NCBI RefSeq assembly: GCF_009883635.2 | Contig: NZ_CP026115.2 | Coordinates: 3,534,001-3,598,000, forward strand | Direction of reading: 5' to 3' | DNA from: Pseudomonas putida | GTDB lineage: Bacteria > Pseudomonadota > Gammaproteobacteria > Pseudomonadales > Pseudomonadaceae | Length of the DNA stretch: 64,000 nt | Part shown: positions 1 to 8,794 of the stretch, piece by piece | Layout: each line of letters begins with the position of its first letter | Numbering within the stretch: position 1 is the stretch's first letter | Notes under the pieces: model-generated | Told to the model about the DNA's origin: nothing | What the model saw: only the letters and a program-made list of their open reading frames with translations | Databases searched by the model: none | Program-made: the position numbers and the translations under genes

Positions 1-1
1 C

Positions 2-478
2 AAGCATGCCAAGAGCGAACGCCTGCCGGGCGAACTGCGCCTGGTCGAAGTGCTCAACATCGCCAGCATGAGCGGCCTGATCCTGGCTGTGGCCGGCTTC
101 TTCTGGGCCAACCGGCTGCTGACCGTGTCACTGCAAGGGCGCGCCGACTGGGAGGTGAACACGTTCTTCCTGGTCTGGCTGGTGTCGCTGCTGCATGCCG
201 TGCTGCGCCCGGGGCGCAAGGCCTGGGGCGAGCAGCTGGCACTGGGCGCACTGGCCTTTGCCCTGCTGCCATTGCTCAATGCCCTGAGCACGGGCCAAGG
301 GTTGAACGCCTCTATGCCTGCGGGTGACTGGGCCATGGCCGGGTTCGACCTTACCGCCCTGGCGTGCGGGCTGTTCCTGGCCTGGGCCGCAAGCAAGATG
401 CTGCGCGCCCCGAAGCCTGTCGCCAAGCGTGCGCCACGGGCGACCAAGGCAGCGACCAAAAGGGTCGAGGTGCTGTGA
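2..478 (+). CDS. PepSY-associated membrane protein, C-terminal part (5' end outside window)
   Basis: The reading frame is open from the first full codon of the window, so the gene begins upstream; the GTG at 50 is internal. The visible 158 codons hold at least three hydrophobic segments and a basic Ala/Lys-rich tail. This resembles the C-terminal end of PepSY_TM (PiuB-like) inner-membrane proteins, which often sit beside TonB receptors and are linked to reductive release of siderophore iron. Its stop shares one base with the next start (TGATG), and the DUF3325, sigma and receptor genes follow. The family call rests on context plus membrane topology, since the diagnostic N-terminal PepSY part is not visible. 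Confidence 0.55.
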   Translation, partial: KHAKSERLPGELRLVEVLNIASMSGLILAVAGFFWANRLLTVSLQGRADWEVNTFFLVWLVSLLHAVLRPGRKAWGEQLALGALAFALLPLLNALSTGQGLNASMPAGDWAMAGFDLTALACGLFLAWAASKMLRAPKPVAKRAPRATKAATKRVEVL

Positions 479-804
479 TGCTGAGTATTGCCCTGATCGA
501 ATACGCCGGCTTCGCCGCATTGTGCCTGGCGATGGACAAACACTTCAGCGAGCTGCTCAAGCGCAAGCCCGGCCCCGGTCAGTTGCGTGTATTGCGCGTT
601 GCGGGCTGGCTGTTGCTGACTTTGTCGCTGTTCCTCTGCGTTCACTGGCGTGGCTGGGCTCACGGTCTGGTGGAGTGGGTCGCGCTGTTGATGGCTGGTG
701 CCACCTTGTGGGTGTTCTGCTTGCCCTATCTGCCACGTGTGCTGTTAGGCCTGGCTGCTGTCAGCTTGGTACTGGGCCCGCTGTTGGCCGTGTTTGCCGG
801 GTGA
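478..804 (+). CDS. DUF3325 family small membrane protein
   Basis: A 108-residue protein with three predicted membrane helices and a conserved-looking start (MLSIALIEYAGFAALCLAMD). It matches what I know of DUF3325 proteins, which accompany PepSY_TM proteins downstream of siderophore receptors in pseudomonads. Its ATG overlaps the stop of the preceding gene by one base, which argues for translational coupling. The molecular function is not known. A role in inner-membrane handling of ferri-siderophore is inferred from neighbours only. Confidence 0.6.
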   Translation: MLSIALIEYAGFAALCLAMDKHFSELLKRKPGPGQLRVLRVAGWLLLTLSLFLCVHWRGWAHGLVEWVALLMAGATLWVFCLPYLPRVLLGLAAVSLVLGPLLAVFAG

Positions 805-808
805 TGCC

Positions 809-1360
809 TTGAGCGAAACCGAGAGCGACGGCACCCGCGCGCGCTTCGTCGAGGTATTCCTGGCCCAGCGTGCGCGCATGGAGGCGCTGGTCAGTCGCCG
901 GGTGGGCTGCCGTGCCACCGCGTCCGACCTGGTACAGGAGTTGTTCCTGCGCTTCTGGCGCCGCCCCGAGGTAAAGGTCGAAGCGCTCGACACCTACCTC
1001 TTGCGCTGCGCCGGCAACCTGGCCATTGATCACCTGCGCAGTGAGGGCAGCCGCGAACGCGTCGCCGAAGCATCGCTGCCGCTGGATGAAGCCGGCCTGG
1101 CCCAGGCGCCGGAGCAGGCTGTCGAGGTCGATCATGACCTGCAGCGCGTGGAAGCCGCCTTGCGAGCACTGCCCGAGCGTACCCGGCAGATCTTTCTGCT
1201 CAATCGCGTTCACGGCTGCACATACGGCGAAATCGCCAAGGCCATGGAGCTTTCCCAGAGCAGTGTGGAAAAGCATATGATGCGCGCCCTCGAAGCGTGC
1301 AAGGCCAGTGTTGCCGAGCCCGCGACCTTCACTCGCAGGCCTGGGAGCGCCCGCCGATGA
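809..1360 (+). CDS. ECF sigma factor, FecI/FpvI (iron-starvation) type
   Basis: A 183-residue sigma-70 family protein. Region 2 covers roughly residues 10-80 (FLAQRARMEALVSRRVG, then ASDLVQELFLRFWRRPEV). Region 4 covers roughly 115-170, with the helix-turn-helix around CTYGEIAKAMELSQSSVEKH. No ATG precedes region 2, so I chose the TTG at 809, preceded by GGGTGA; an in-frame TTG at 794 is the alternative. The next ATG (880) would cut region 2. The stop overlaps the fecR-like start (ATGA). It should direct transcription of the adjacent TonB receptor when the receptor signals through the FecR-like protein. Confidence 0.88.
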   Translation: MSETESDGTRARFVEVFLAQRARMEALVSRRVGCRATASDLVQELFLRFWRRPEVKVEALDTYLLRCAGNLAIDHLRSEGSRERVAEASLPLDEAGLAQAPEQAVEVDHDLQRVEAALRALPERTRQIFLLNRVHGCTYGEIAKAMELSQSSVEKHMMRALEACKASVAEPATFTRRPGSARR

Positions 1361-2337
1361 GCCATCCAGACCTGATCACCGCAGCCCAGTCCGAGGCTGC
1401 CTTGCAGTGGCTGATCCGCATCAACGAACAGCCGGCAGCGGCCAGCAGCGCGGCGTTCAAGCGTTGGTTGCTGGAAGACCCGCAGCATCGCGAAGCCTAC
1501 GCCGAGGCCCAGTTGCTGTGGCAGCTCAGCGAAGCGCCGGCAGCGCGTCTGGCCGAGGAAGAACAGGCAGATTTGCAGCGCTACTTGCTGGCCATGGCCA
1601 AGCCGCCTGCGAAAGGGCATTGGCGGCGCGCCGGCATGGCATTGGCCGCGGCGTGCCTGGTGCTGGCCGTCAGCATGGCGGGCGGCTGGCGGCCCAGTGA
1701 CTGGTTGTTGAACCTGCAGGCCGATTTCAGCAGCAGTGATGCGATTCGCCTGGTGACCCTGGCGGACCAGTCACAGGTGACCCTGGATGCGGGCAGTGCC
1801 ATCACCGTCGACTTCGAGCAAGGCGAACGCCGTGTGCGCGTGTTGCATGGCGCAGCGTTCTTCCAGGTTACCCACACGGGGCAACCATTCGTGGTGGAAG
1901 CCGCTGGCGGCGAAGTAAGGGTGCTGGGCACGCAGTTCGAAGTACGCGACCAGGGGCAGGGCGCCCAGGTCACCGTGCGCAGCGGGCGCGTGGCGGTTAT
2001 CCCGGCAGCGGGGCAGGTCGGCCAGGTACTGACGGCCAATCAGCAGCTGGTCTATGCCGACGGGCAAGCAGGTGAGCTGGCGAGCGTGGACAGCGACAGC
2101 CGCCTGGCCTGGCGCCAAGGATGGCTGAATTATTACCAGGTACCGCTGGCGCAGGTGGTGGCAGACCTGGGCCGCTACTACCCCGGGCGCATCGTGTTGC
2201 TCGACGGCGAGTTGGGGCGGCGCAAGGTCAGCGGCAGCTTCCCGGTGGATGAGCCTTTGGCAGCTCTGGACTCGCTGGGCAAGGTGCTGGGCTTCTCGCG
2301 GCAAACCTTGTTGGGGCGGCTGACCGTAATTCGCTGA
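1357..2337 (+). CDS. FecR-like anti-sigma factor / sigma regulator
   Basis: A 326-residue single-pass protein with the full FecR layout. The N-terminal cytoplasmic DUF4880-like segment (AALQWLIRINEQPA...) binds sigma. One membrane helix lies near residues 90-110 (MALAAACLVLAVSMAGGW). The periplasmic FecR domain spans about 130-225, and a C-terminal STN-like fold (KVSGSFPVDEPLAALDSL) contacts the receptor's signalling domain. It starts inside the sigma-factor stop codon (ATGA). In this family the periplasmic part is proteolysed after receptor engagement, freeing the sigma factor. Confidence 0.9.
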   Translation: MSHPDLITAAQSEAALQWLIRINEQPAAASSAAFKRWLLEDPQHREAYAEAQLLWQLSEAPAARLAEEEQADLQRYLLAMAKPPAKGHWRRAGMALAAACLVLAVSMAGGWRPSDWLLNLQADFSSSDAIRLVTLADQSQVTLDAGSAITVDFEQGERRVRVLHGAAFFQVTHTGQPFVVEAAGGEVRVLGTQFEVRDQGQGAQVTVRSGRVAVIPAAGQVGQVLTANQQLVYADGQAGELASVDSDSRLAWRQGWLNYYQVPLAQVVADLGRYYPGRIVLLDGELGRRKVSGSFPVDEPLAALDSLGKVLGFSRQTLLGRLTVIR

Positions 2338-2439
2338 CAAAAAATTTCAAAAACGGATGAGGTAACAGCAGTTGGCATCCGTGTAATGAGTGGAAGTGCG
2401 ATTCATTCGCAGTAATAACCCTCTCACAGGTCAGCGTCC

Positions 2440-4830
2440 ATGAAGTTCTCCCCGCGTTGCGTTCCCCTCTGGCTCGGCCTTGCAGCGTGCTCGGCCATCA
2501 CCGCTGCCCCTGGCCTAATGGCCGCCGAGCAACGCCAACTGCACACTTTCGCCCAGGCCAGCCAGCCGCTGGCTCAAGCCCTCAACGCGTTCAGCCGTGC
2601 CACTGGCCAGAGTGTGGTCTACACCCTCGAGCTGCCCAGCGTGCAGGCCCCGGCCGTCAACGGCTCGTTCAGTGCCGAAGAGGCCCTGCGACAGTTGCTG
2701 GGCAACAGCGGCCTGACCTGGCGCCGCCTCGACGCACGCACCCTGACGCTCGAACCTGTGGATACCTCGGGCGCCCTCAACCTGCAGGCCACTACAGTGA
2801 CCTCGCAAATGGACAGCTACAGCTATCAGCCACCCGCCAATGCGTCGATCATGCGCGGCCAGGGCCCATCCCAGGACATCCCCCAAGCGATCAACGTGGT
2901 GCCAGCCCAGGTCATCCGCGACCAGGCCCCGCGCAACCTCGATGACGCCCTGGCCAACGTCAGCGGCATCACCCAGGGCAACAACTTCGGTGGCACTTCC
3001 GACACGGTGATGAAACGTGGCTTCGGTGACAACCGCGACGGCTCGATCATGCGTGACGGCATGCCGCTGGTGCAGGGCCGCAGCCTCAACGCCAGCACCG
3101 AGCGGGTCGAAGTACTCAAGGGTCCGGCCTCGCTGCTGTACGGCATCCAGGACCCGGGCGGGGTGATCAACGTGGTCAGCAAGCGCCCGCAACTGCAGCA
3201 GTACAACGCCCTGACAGTGCGCGGTTCCACCTATGGCAGCGGCAAGAACGGCAGCGGCGGTGGTTTTGACAGCACCGGCGCGCTGGGTGACAGCAACTTC
3301 GCCTATCGCCTGATCGTCGACCACGAGGACGAAGACTACTGGCGCAACTTCGGCGTGCACCGCGAGTCGCTGGTGGCGCCGTCGCTGGCCTGGCTCGGCG
3401 AAGACACCCAGGTGGTGCTGGCCTACGAGCACCGCGAGTTTCTCTACCCGTTCGACCGCGGCACGGCCTTCGGCAGCAACGGCCACCCGCTGGACATTCC
3501 GGCCACCCGCCGCCTGGACGAGCCGTTCAATGACATGGAAGGGCGCTCCGACCTCTACCGCCTGGAAGTCGACCATCAGTTGGCCGACGACTGGAAGCTG
3601 CACTTCGGCTACAGCTTCAATCGCGAGACCTACGATGCCAGCCAGGTTCGCGTGACCGGCGTGAACGAGGCCAAGGGCACGCTGACGCGCAGCATCGATG
3701 GCACCCACAACGCCATGAGCCGCGACCAGTTCGCCACCTTGAGCCTCAATGGCAATGTCGAAGTGGCGGGCATGCAGAACGACCTGCTGTTCGGCATCGA
3801 CCACGAAGACCGCAAGATCTTTCGTGGCGATCTGATCCGTCAGACCTCTCGATCCACCTTCAGCTACCTGAACCCGGTCTACGGCCAGGAAGTGGAGGGC
3901 ACCACGGTGCGCGCCAGCGACAGCGACCAGACCGACAAGCTGCGCACCGACGCCTTGTTCGTGCAGGACGCGCTGCACCTGGATGAGCACTGGATCCTGG
4001 TCGCTGGCGCGCGTTATCAGCAATATGACCAGTACGCCGGCCGCGGTCGTCCGTTCAAGGCCAATACCGACAGCAACGGCCAAGCCTGGGTGCCGCATGC
4101 GGGCATCGTCTACAAGGTCGATGACCAGCTGTCGTTCTACGGTAGCTACAGCGAGTCCTTCAAGCCCAACTCCAGCATCGCCCCGCTGACCGGTGGCGTG
4201 GTGCTGGACTCGTCGGTGGCACCGGAGGAGGGCAAGTCCTGGGAGCTGGGGGCCAAGCTCGACATGCCGGGTAGCCTCACCGGTACCCTGGCGCTGTTCG
4301 ACATCACCAAGCGCAACGTGCTGGTCGCCAACTTCGACAGTGGCACCGGCGAGACGGTGTACAGCAACGCAGGGGAAGTCAGCTCACGGGGTGTCGAACT
4401 CGACTTGACCGGGCAACTCAGCGAGCGCTGGAGCCTGATCGGCAGTTACGCGTATACCGATGCCAAGGTGACCAAGGATCCCGACCTTGAGGGCAACCGG
4501 CTGCAGAACGTGGCCCGGCACACCGGTTCGCTGTCGGCGGTGTATGACTTCGGCAGCCTGTTCGGCGGCGATCGCCTGCGTTTCGGTGCCGGGGCGCGCT
4601 ATGTAGGCGAGCGGCCGGGGAACTCGACCAATACCTTCGACCTGCCGAGCTACACCGTGGCCGATGCGTTCGCCACCTACGAGACCAAGCTCGACGAGCA
4701 CAATGTGCGCTTGCAGCTGAACGTGAAGAACCTGTTCGACAAGGTCTACTACAGCTCGGCGGTGAACCAGTATTTCGTTGCCATTGGCGATGCGCGGCAG
4801 GTGAGCCTGTCCAGCACCCTCGAGTTCTAG
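2440..4830 (+). CDS. TonB-dependent ferri-siderophore receptor with STN signalling domain
   Basis: A 796-residue outer-membrane receptor. A signal peptide occupies about residues 1-29. The periplasmic STN domain follows (about 33-106, QPLAQALNAFSRATGQSVVY), marking it as a transducer receptor rather than a simple transporter. The plug begins near 130 (SIMRGQGPSQDIPQAINVVP), with RVEVLKGPASLLYG a classic plug motif. The beta-barrel runs to a terminal Phe (STLEF). The sigma/fecR pair immediately upstream is the matching cell-surface signalling system. The 102-bp gap before it should hold the ECF-dependent promoter, but I could not place its boxes. The siderophore cannot be named from sequence; FpvA/FoxA/FiuA-like receptors share this layout. 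Confidence 0.92.
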   Translation: MKFSPRCVPLWLGLAACSAITAAPGLMAAEQRQLHTFAQASQPLAQALNAFSRATGQSVVYTLELPSVQAPAVNGSFSAEEALRQLLGNSGLTWRRLDARTLTLEPVDTSGALNLQATTVTSQMDSYSYQPPANASIMRGQGPSQDIPQAINVVPAQVIRDQAPRNLDDALANVSGITQGNNFGGTSDTVMKRGFGDNRDGSIMRDGMPLVQGRSLNASTERVEVLKGPASLLYGIQDPGGVINVVSKRPQLQQYNALTVRGSTYGSGKNGSGGGFDSTGALGDSNFAYRLIVDHEDEDYWRNFGVHRESLVAPSLAWLGEDTQVVLAYEHREFLYPFDRGTAFGSNGHPLDIPATRRLDEPFNDMEGRSDLYRLEVDHQLADDWKLHFGYSFNRETYDASQVRVTGVNEAKGTLTRSIDGTHNAMSRDQFATLSLNGNVEVAGMQNDLLFGIDHEDRKIFRGDLIRQTSRSTFSYLNPVYGQEVEGTTVRASDSDQTDKLRTDALFVQDALHLDEHWILVAGARYQQYDQYAGRGRPFKANTDSNGQAWVPHAGIVYKVDDQLSFYGSYSESFKPNSSIAPLTGGVVLDSSVAPEEGKSWELGAKLDMPGSLTGTLALFDITKRNVLVANFDSGTGETVYSNAGEVSSRGVELDLTGQLSERWSLIGSYAYTDAKVTKDPDLEGNRLQNVARHTGSLSAVYDFGSLFGGDRLRFGAGARYVGERPGNSTNTFDLPSYTVADAFATYETKLDEHNVRLQLNVKNLFDKVYYSSAVNQYFVAIGDARQVSLSSTLEF

Positions 4831-4836
4831 GTAGTT

Positions 4837-4938
4837 GGGGCTGCTTTGCAGCCCATCGCGGGACAAGCCCGCTCCTACAGGGGACCGCGATCTCCTGTAG
4901 GAGCGGGCTTGTCCCGCGATGGGCCGCACAGCGGCCCC
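4837..4938. repeat. REP doublet (inverted pair)
   Basis: Two inward-facing copies of the Pseudomonas REP core (GGACAAGCCCGCTCCTACAG and its reverse complement) separated by about 14 bp. They are bracketed by outer arms GGGGCTGCTTTGCAGCCC and GGGCCGCACAGCGGCCCC. The whole can fold into one long hairpin. It sits between the convergent receptor and araC genes, where it may act as a terminator or mRNA stabiliser. No transposase is nearby; REPs are mobilised in trans by RAYT proteins. Confidence 0.9.
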
Positions 4939-4942
4939 AGTT

Positions 4943-5818
4943 TCACGAGCTCACGGCCGAGCGATACTCGCCAGGGGTTGCACCGAATGCCTGGCGGAAG
5001 CGGTTGCTGAAATGGCTGGCGCTGGCGAAGCCGCACAGCAGCGCCACCTGGCCCAAGGGCAGCTCGCCCAGGCGCAGCAGCTGGCAAGCGCGATGCAGGC
5101 GCCGCGCCAGCAGGTACTGATGCGGCGGCAGGCCAAAACTGCTGCGGAACATCCGCGCAAAATGGTATTCGGACAGGTTGCTGCGCAGTGCCAGTTCACC
5201 CAGGGTAATCGGCTGGTCGAGGTGCGCCTCGATGTATTCCACCAGTTGCCGGCGCAAGCTTGGCGCCAACCCGCCTTTCAGGCGCAACCCCTGGCGCAGG
5301 CCAACCTGGCTCAGCACGGCATGGTCGACGATCTCGTGGGCCAGGCTGCTGGCCAGCAACCGTTCAGCGGGCTCATCCCAGGCCAGGCTGATCAGCTGGC
5401 GAAAGCGCACGGATTGCTGCGGGTCATCGAGGAAGGTCGCCTCCTGCAGCTGCAGTTCGCGTGGCTCGCGGTCGAGCAAGCGCACGCAACCCAGGGCGAA
5501 CTGCGCTTCGCTGATGTACAGGTGGGCCAGGCGAATCGCACCGTTCACCACCCAGTTCGACTCATGCCCCGCCGGCATGATGCACAGCTTGTCAGGCGCA
5601 CCCTTGTCGGTCGGGCGCTGGCGACGGAAGGTACCGGTGCCATCGGCGATGTAGCACGACAGCGTGTGATGGCTCGGCGCCTGATAGTCGCGAGCGTCGT
5701 CGCGGTTGCTCCACAACGCTGCAGCCAGCCCATCGCCCAGGTGCGCGCTCAGCTCCAGCCGGGCGTTGGGCGAGGCGTGCATGGCGTTGAACACTTGCAG
5801 TTGGGTGAGTGGCGTCAT
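4943..5818 (-). CDS. AraC-family transcriptional regulator
   Basis: A 291-residue protein. The N-terminal ~170 residues are the variable ligand or cupin-like part. Residues about 190-288 form the double helix-turn-helix of AraC/XylS proteins (ITLGELALRSNLSEYHFARM, and LGQVALLCGFASASHFSNRF with the family-typical PGEYR ending). It is divergent from the EamA exporter, 148 bp away, which it may control. It is convergent with the TonB receptor across a REP pair. The effector is unknown. Confidence 0.88.
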   Translation of the reverse strand: MTPLTQLQVFNAMHASPNARLELSAHLGDGLAAALWSNRDDARDYQAPSHHTLSCYIADGTGTFRRQRPTDKGAPDKLCIMPAGHESNWVVNGAIRLAHLYISEAQFALGCVRLLDREPRELQLQEATFLDDPQQSVRFRQLISLAWDEPAERLLASSLAHEIVDHAVLSQVGLRQGLRLKGGLAPSLRRQLVEYIEAHLDQPITLGELALRSNLSEYHFARMFRSSFGLPPHQYLLARRLHRACQLLRLGELPLGQVALLCGFASASHFSNRFRQAFGATPGEYRSAVSS

Positions 5819-5966
5819 GGGCGGGTCCTCTGGCGCTCATCGTACTGCGCCAGCGTTTCGCTGACAGCCACCAGTGGGCAAAAAGCGCAAGTTTGTGCAA
5901 GCGCGTGGTGGTGGGCAGGGGGAACACTGAAGGCGTTGAATTTGAAAGGCCCAAGGAACCGACGCC

Positions 5967-6860
5967 ATGAACCTCTCTTTGTACCTGCTCACCGTCCTGA
6001 TCTGGGGCACCACCTGGATCGCCCTGAAACTGCAACTGGGCGTAGTCGCCATTCCGGTGTCGATCGTCTACCGCTTCGCCCTGGCCGGCCTGATCCTGTT
6101 CGCCATTCTCCTGCTCACCCGCCGCCTGCAGCCGATGAACCGGCGTGGCCACCTGATCTGTCTGGCGCAGGGGTTCTGCCTGTTCTGCGTCAACTTCATG
6201 TGCTTCCTCACGGCCAGCCAGTGGATTGCCAGCGGCCTGATCGCCGTGGTGTTCTCCACTGCCACCTTGTGGAATGCCCTCAACGCCCGGATCTTCTTCG
6301 GCCAGAAGATCGCCAGCAATGTCCTCGGTGGTGGTGCACTGGGTTTGCTCGGCCTCGGCCTGCTGTTCTGGCCCGAGCTTTCGCACCACACGGCCAGCCG
6401 CGAAACGCTGTACGGCCTGGGCCTGGCACTGCTCGGCACGCTGTGTTTCTCGGCCGGCAACATGCTCTCCAGCATGCAGCAGAAGGCCGGGCTCAAGCCG
6501 ATGACCACCAATGCCTGGGGCATGGTCTATGGCGCGTCGATGCTGGCCGTGTATTGCTTGGTCAGCGGCATCCCCTTCGCCATGGAATGGAACACCCGCT
6601 ACATTGGCTCGCTGCTGTACCTGGTCATCCCTGGCTCGGTGATCGGCTTCACCGCCTACCTGACCCTGGTCGGGCGCATGGGGCCGGAGCGGGCTGCCTA
6701 CTGCACGGTGCTGTTCCCGCTGGTGGCGCTGAACGTGTCGGCGTTTGCCGAAGGTTACCAATGGACGACACCGGCGCTGCTGGGCCTGGTGGCGGTGATG
6801 GCGGGTAATGTGCTGGTGTTCCGCAAGCCTCGGCCCAAGCCGGCTGCCGCCCTGGCATGA
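5967..6860 (+). CDS. EamA/DMT-superfamily exporter
   Basis: A 297-residue protein with about ten hydrophobic helices and two EamA repeats. The opening (LTVLIWGTTWIALKLQLGVV) is typical of the RhaT/YdcZ-like drug/metabolite transporters. A basic Pro/Lys-rich tail ends the protein. The start ATG at 5967 follows a purine-rich stretch (CCAAGGAACCGACGCC). Members export amino acids, metabolites or drugs, and the substrate is not predictable here. The divergent AraC gene is the likely regulator. Confidence 0.85.
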   Translation: MNLSLYLLTVLIWGTTWIALKLQLGVVAIPVSIVYRFALAGLILFAILLLTRRLQPMNRRGHLICLAQGFCLFCVNFMCFLTASQWIASGLIAVVFSTATLWNALNARIFFGQKIASNVLGGGALGLLGLGLLFWPELSHHTASRETLYGLGLALLGTLCFSAGNMLSSMQQKAGLKPMTTNAWGMVYGASMLAVYCLVSGIPFAMEWNTRYIGSLLYLVIPGSVIGFTAYLTLVGRMGPERAAYCTVLFPLVALNVSAFAEGYQWTTPALLGLVAVMAGNVLVFRKPRPKPAAALA

Positions 6861-6935
6861 GGCTGCCAAAAAATGCCGGATAGGGCGTTGGCGGCTGGCT
6901 AGACTTCTGCGGGAGTCTTTATCCGGGGAAAGGGG

Positions 6936-8429
6936 ATGCCGCCACCGCCGCCATGGGACAAGCCACTTACGCCTGTGCAACTGTGGCTGCTCTGCTGCGC
7001 GGCGTTGCTGCTGCATGTCCTGCCATTGCTGATGGCCGACATGCCGTTTCTCGACGACTACGCCCGTGAGCATCTGGCGCGCAACGACTGGATGGACGTA
7101 GGGCGGCCGTTGATGGTCGCCTTGTACGCCGCACTCAGTTACGCCCCCGCTGCCGTGAACCTCTATCCGTTGCCGCTGCTGCTGGCGGTGCTGGTAACCG
7201 GGTACGCGCTGGTGCGTTTGCTGCGCTATTGGTTCGAGACACCGAGCCTGAGCTGCGTGCTGTTGGTGTTGCCCTTGTGGTTCCAACCGTATTTCCTGCA
7301 GAACCTTTCCTACCAGTACGACGGCGCCAGCATGGCGTTGTCCATGGCAGCGGCAGTCTGGGCGATCACGCTGGGTACACAGCGCTGGCGTGGCGGGATG
7401 TACGGGACTTTGTTGGTAGCTGCCGGCGCTGCGCTCTATCAGCCCAGCGTCAACGTGTTTGCCGGGCTCTGTGCGCTGGAAGTGATGCGTCGAGTGATCG
7501 AGGGTGACCGGGGTGCTGTGGTCTGTCGCCTGGCTGCGGCACGTGCGGGGCAGCTTCTGCTCGGGATTTTGCTGTATTACGCCAGCAGCGCCTGGAGCGT
7601 GGCCTCGACGCGCGGCGGCTTGTTGCCGCTGGATGGGCGATGGCTGGCTGAGGTGCTGGCACGCCTGAGAACCACGGCCGAGGTCGTCAGCTTGCTGATC
7701 ACCCCCGGTAATGCCTGGCTGTTCGCACTCCTGCTGCTCTGCGCCGCGTTGGCGTTGCTGCGTGAGTTGCAGCGCGTATGGCAACGCCCGGCTACTGCGG
7801 GCGAGCGGCTGGGCTTGATGGCGGCCTTGCTGATGCCGGTTGCGCTGGTTCTGCTATGTGTGCCTGGCTTTATCTTGATGCTGGCGGAGTTCGAGCGGAC
7901 GGTCCGCGTGCTGATGGGGCTGGGTGTCCTGCTGATGCTGTTGTATGTCCTGGTTCACCGGGCACTGGCCAGTTGGCCACGCTTGCGTTTGCTGGCGCTG
8001 GTCACGCCCTTGCTGTTCATGCTGTCGTTCTCGTTCGCCTATGGTCGGGTGCTGGTCTTGCAGAAAGCGTTGCATCAGTCCATCGCGCAGATGCTGGCCC
8101 ATGATCTCTTGTCGCTTGGCAAGGCAGAGCATTACTACGTACTCGGCTACTGGTTGAAGCGGCCATGGATTCCAGCGGCGGCGGGCACCTTGCAGGCCAT
8201 GCCGGCCATGGCGAAGATCCACGCCTACAACTACCTGGTGCTACCCGAGATGTTGCCCCGCGTAGGCATCGACGAACTGCACACGTTCTACCAGCCACCA
8301 CCGCTGGACCGGCAACAGGTGCTGGCAGCCAGCCCGACGCCGCAGGTGTCGAACCGCTTCTATGACATCCACCGGGTCGGCGACGACGCCTACGTGCTGG
8401 TCAAGCCGCCAGAAGGATATGGCCAGTGA
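6936..8429 (+). CDS. GtrII-like membrane glucosyltransferase (O-antigen modifying)
   Basis: A 497-residue protein with about ten to twelve membrane helices and an acidic motif early in the periplasmic loop (MPFLDDYAREHLARNDWMD). This matches the GtrII/Gtr glucosyltransferase family, whose members transfer glucose from undecaprenyl phosphate to O-antigen in the periplasm. The start ATG is preceded by GGAAAGGGG. The stop overlaps the GTG of gtrA. The gtrA-gtrB pair immediately downstream supports the call. In phage seroconversion clusters the specific transferase is usually last (gtrA-gtrB-gtrX); here it is first. Confidence 0.8.
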   Translation: MPPPPPWDKPLTPVQLWLLCCAALLLHVLPLLMADMPFLDDYAREHLARNDWMDVGRPLMVALYAALSYAPAAVNLYPLPLLLAVLVTGYALVRLLRYWFETPSLSCVLLVLPLWFQPYFLQNLSYQYDGASMALSMAAAVWAITLGTQRWRGGMYGTLLVAAGAALYQPSVNVFAGLCALEVMRRVIEGDRGAVVCRLAAARAGQLLLGILLYYASSAWSVASTRGGLLPLDGRWLAEVLARLRTTAEVVSLLITPGNAWLFALLLLCAALALLRELQRVWQRPATAGERLGLMAALLMPVALVLLCVPGFILMLAEFERTVRVLMGLGVLLMLLYVLVHRALASWPRLRLLALVTPLLFMLSFSFAYGRVLVLQKALHQSIAQMLAHDLLSLGKAEHYYVLGYWLKRPWIPAAAGTLQAMPAMAKIHAYNYLVLPEMLPRVGIDELHTFYQPPPLDRQQVLAASPTPQVSNRFYDIHRVGDDAYVLVKPPEGYGQ

Positions 8430-8794
8430 CCTGGCACCATTTTGCCCGCTACGGCCTGGTCGGCATCGGCAACACGCTGGTGCACTGGCTGGTGTTCTTC
8501 GGCCTGCACCTGGCGTTGGGCCTGAAGCAGGCACCGAGCAACCTGCTGGCCTTTGTAGTGGCCGCCACGGCGTCCTACCAGTTCAACGCCCGCTACACCT
8601 TCGCGGTCAGGCCGACCGGCAAGCGTTACCTGCTGTTCCTGTTGGGCATGGGCTGCCTCAGCCTGGCATTGGGAGCGCTTTCCGACCTCGCGGGCCTGTC
8701 GCCCTGGCTGACCTTGCTGACCTTCTCGGCAACCAGCCTGGTTGCTGGCTACTGCTTTTCGCACACCGTGGTGTTCAAACGGAGGGGCTCATGA
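8426..8794 (+). CDS. GtrA-like flippase
   Basis: A 122-residue four-helix membrane protein of the GtrA family (FARYGLVGIGNTLVHWLVFF at the start, YQFNARYTF in the middle). Members flip undecaprenyl-phosphate-glucose across the inner membrane. The GTG start overlaps the gtrII-like stop (GTGA), and its stop overlaps the gtrB ATG, so all three genes look translationally coupled. Confidence 0.88.
   Translation: MTWHHFARYGLVGIGNTLVHWLVFFGLHLALGLKQAPSNLLAFVVAATASYQFNARYTFAVRPTGKRYLLFLLGMGCLSLALGALSDLAGLSPWLTLLTFSATSLVAGYCFSHTVVFKRRGS

Noticed and set aside
4919-6808. 629-codon plus-strand frame opposite the AraC gene
   Set aside because: It crosses the AraC gene in antisense and then the EamA gene out of frame; no coding motifs.
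5592-7784. 730-codon minus-strand frame spanning the EamA and GtrII genes
   Set aside because: Gln/His/Arg-rich shadow crossing several real genes with no RBS or motif.
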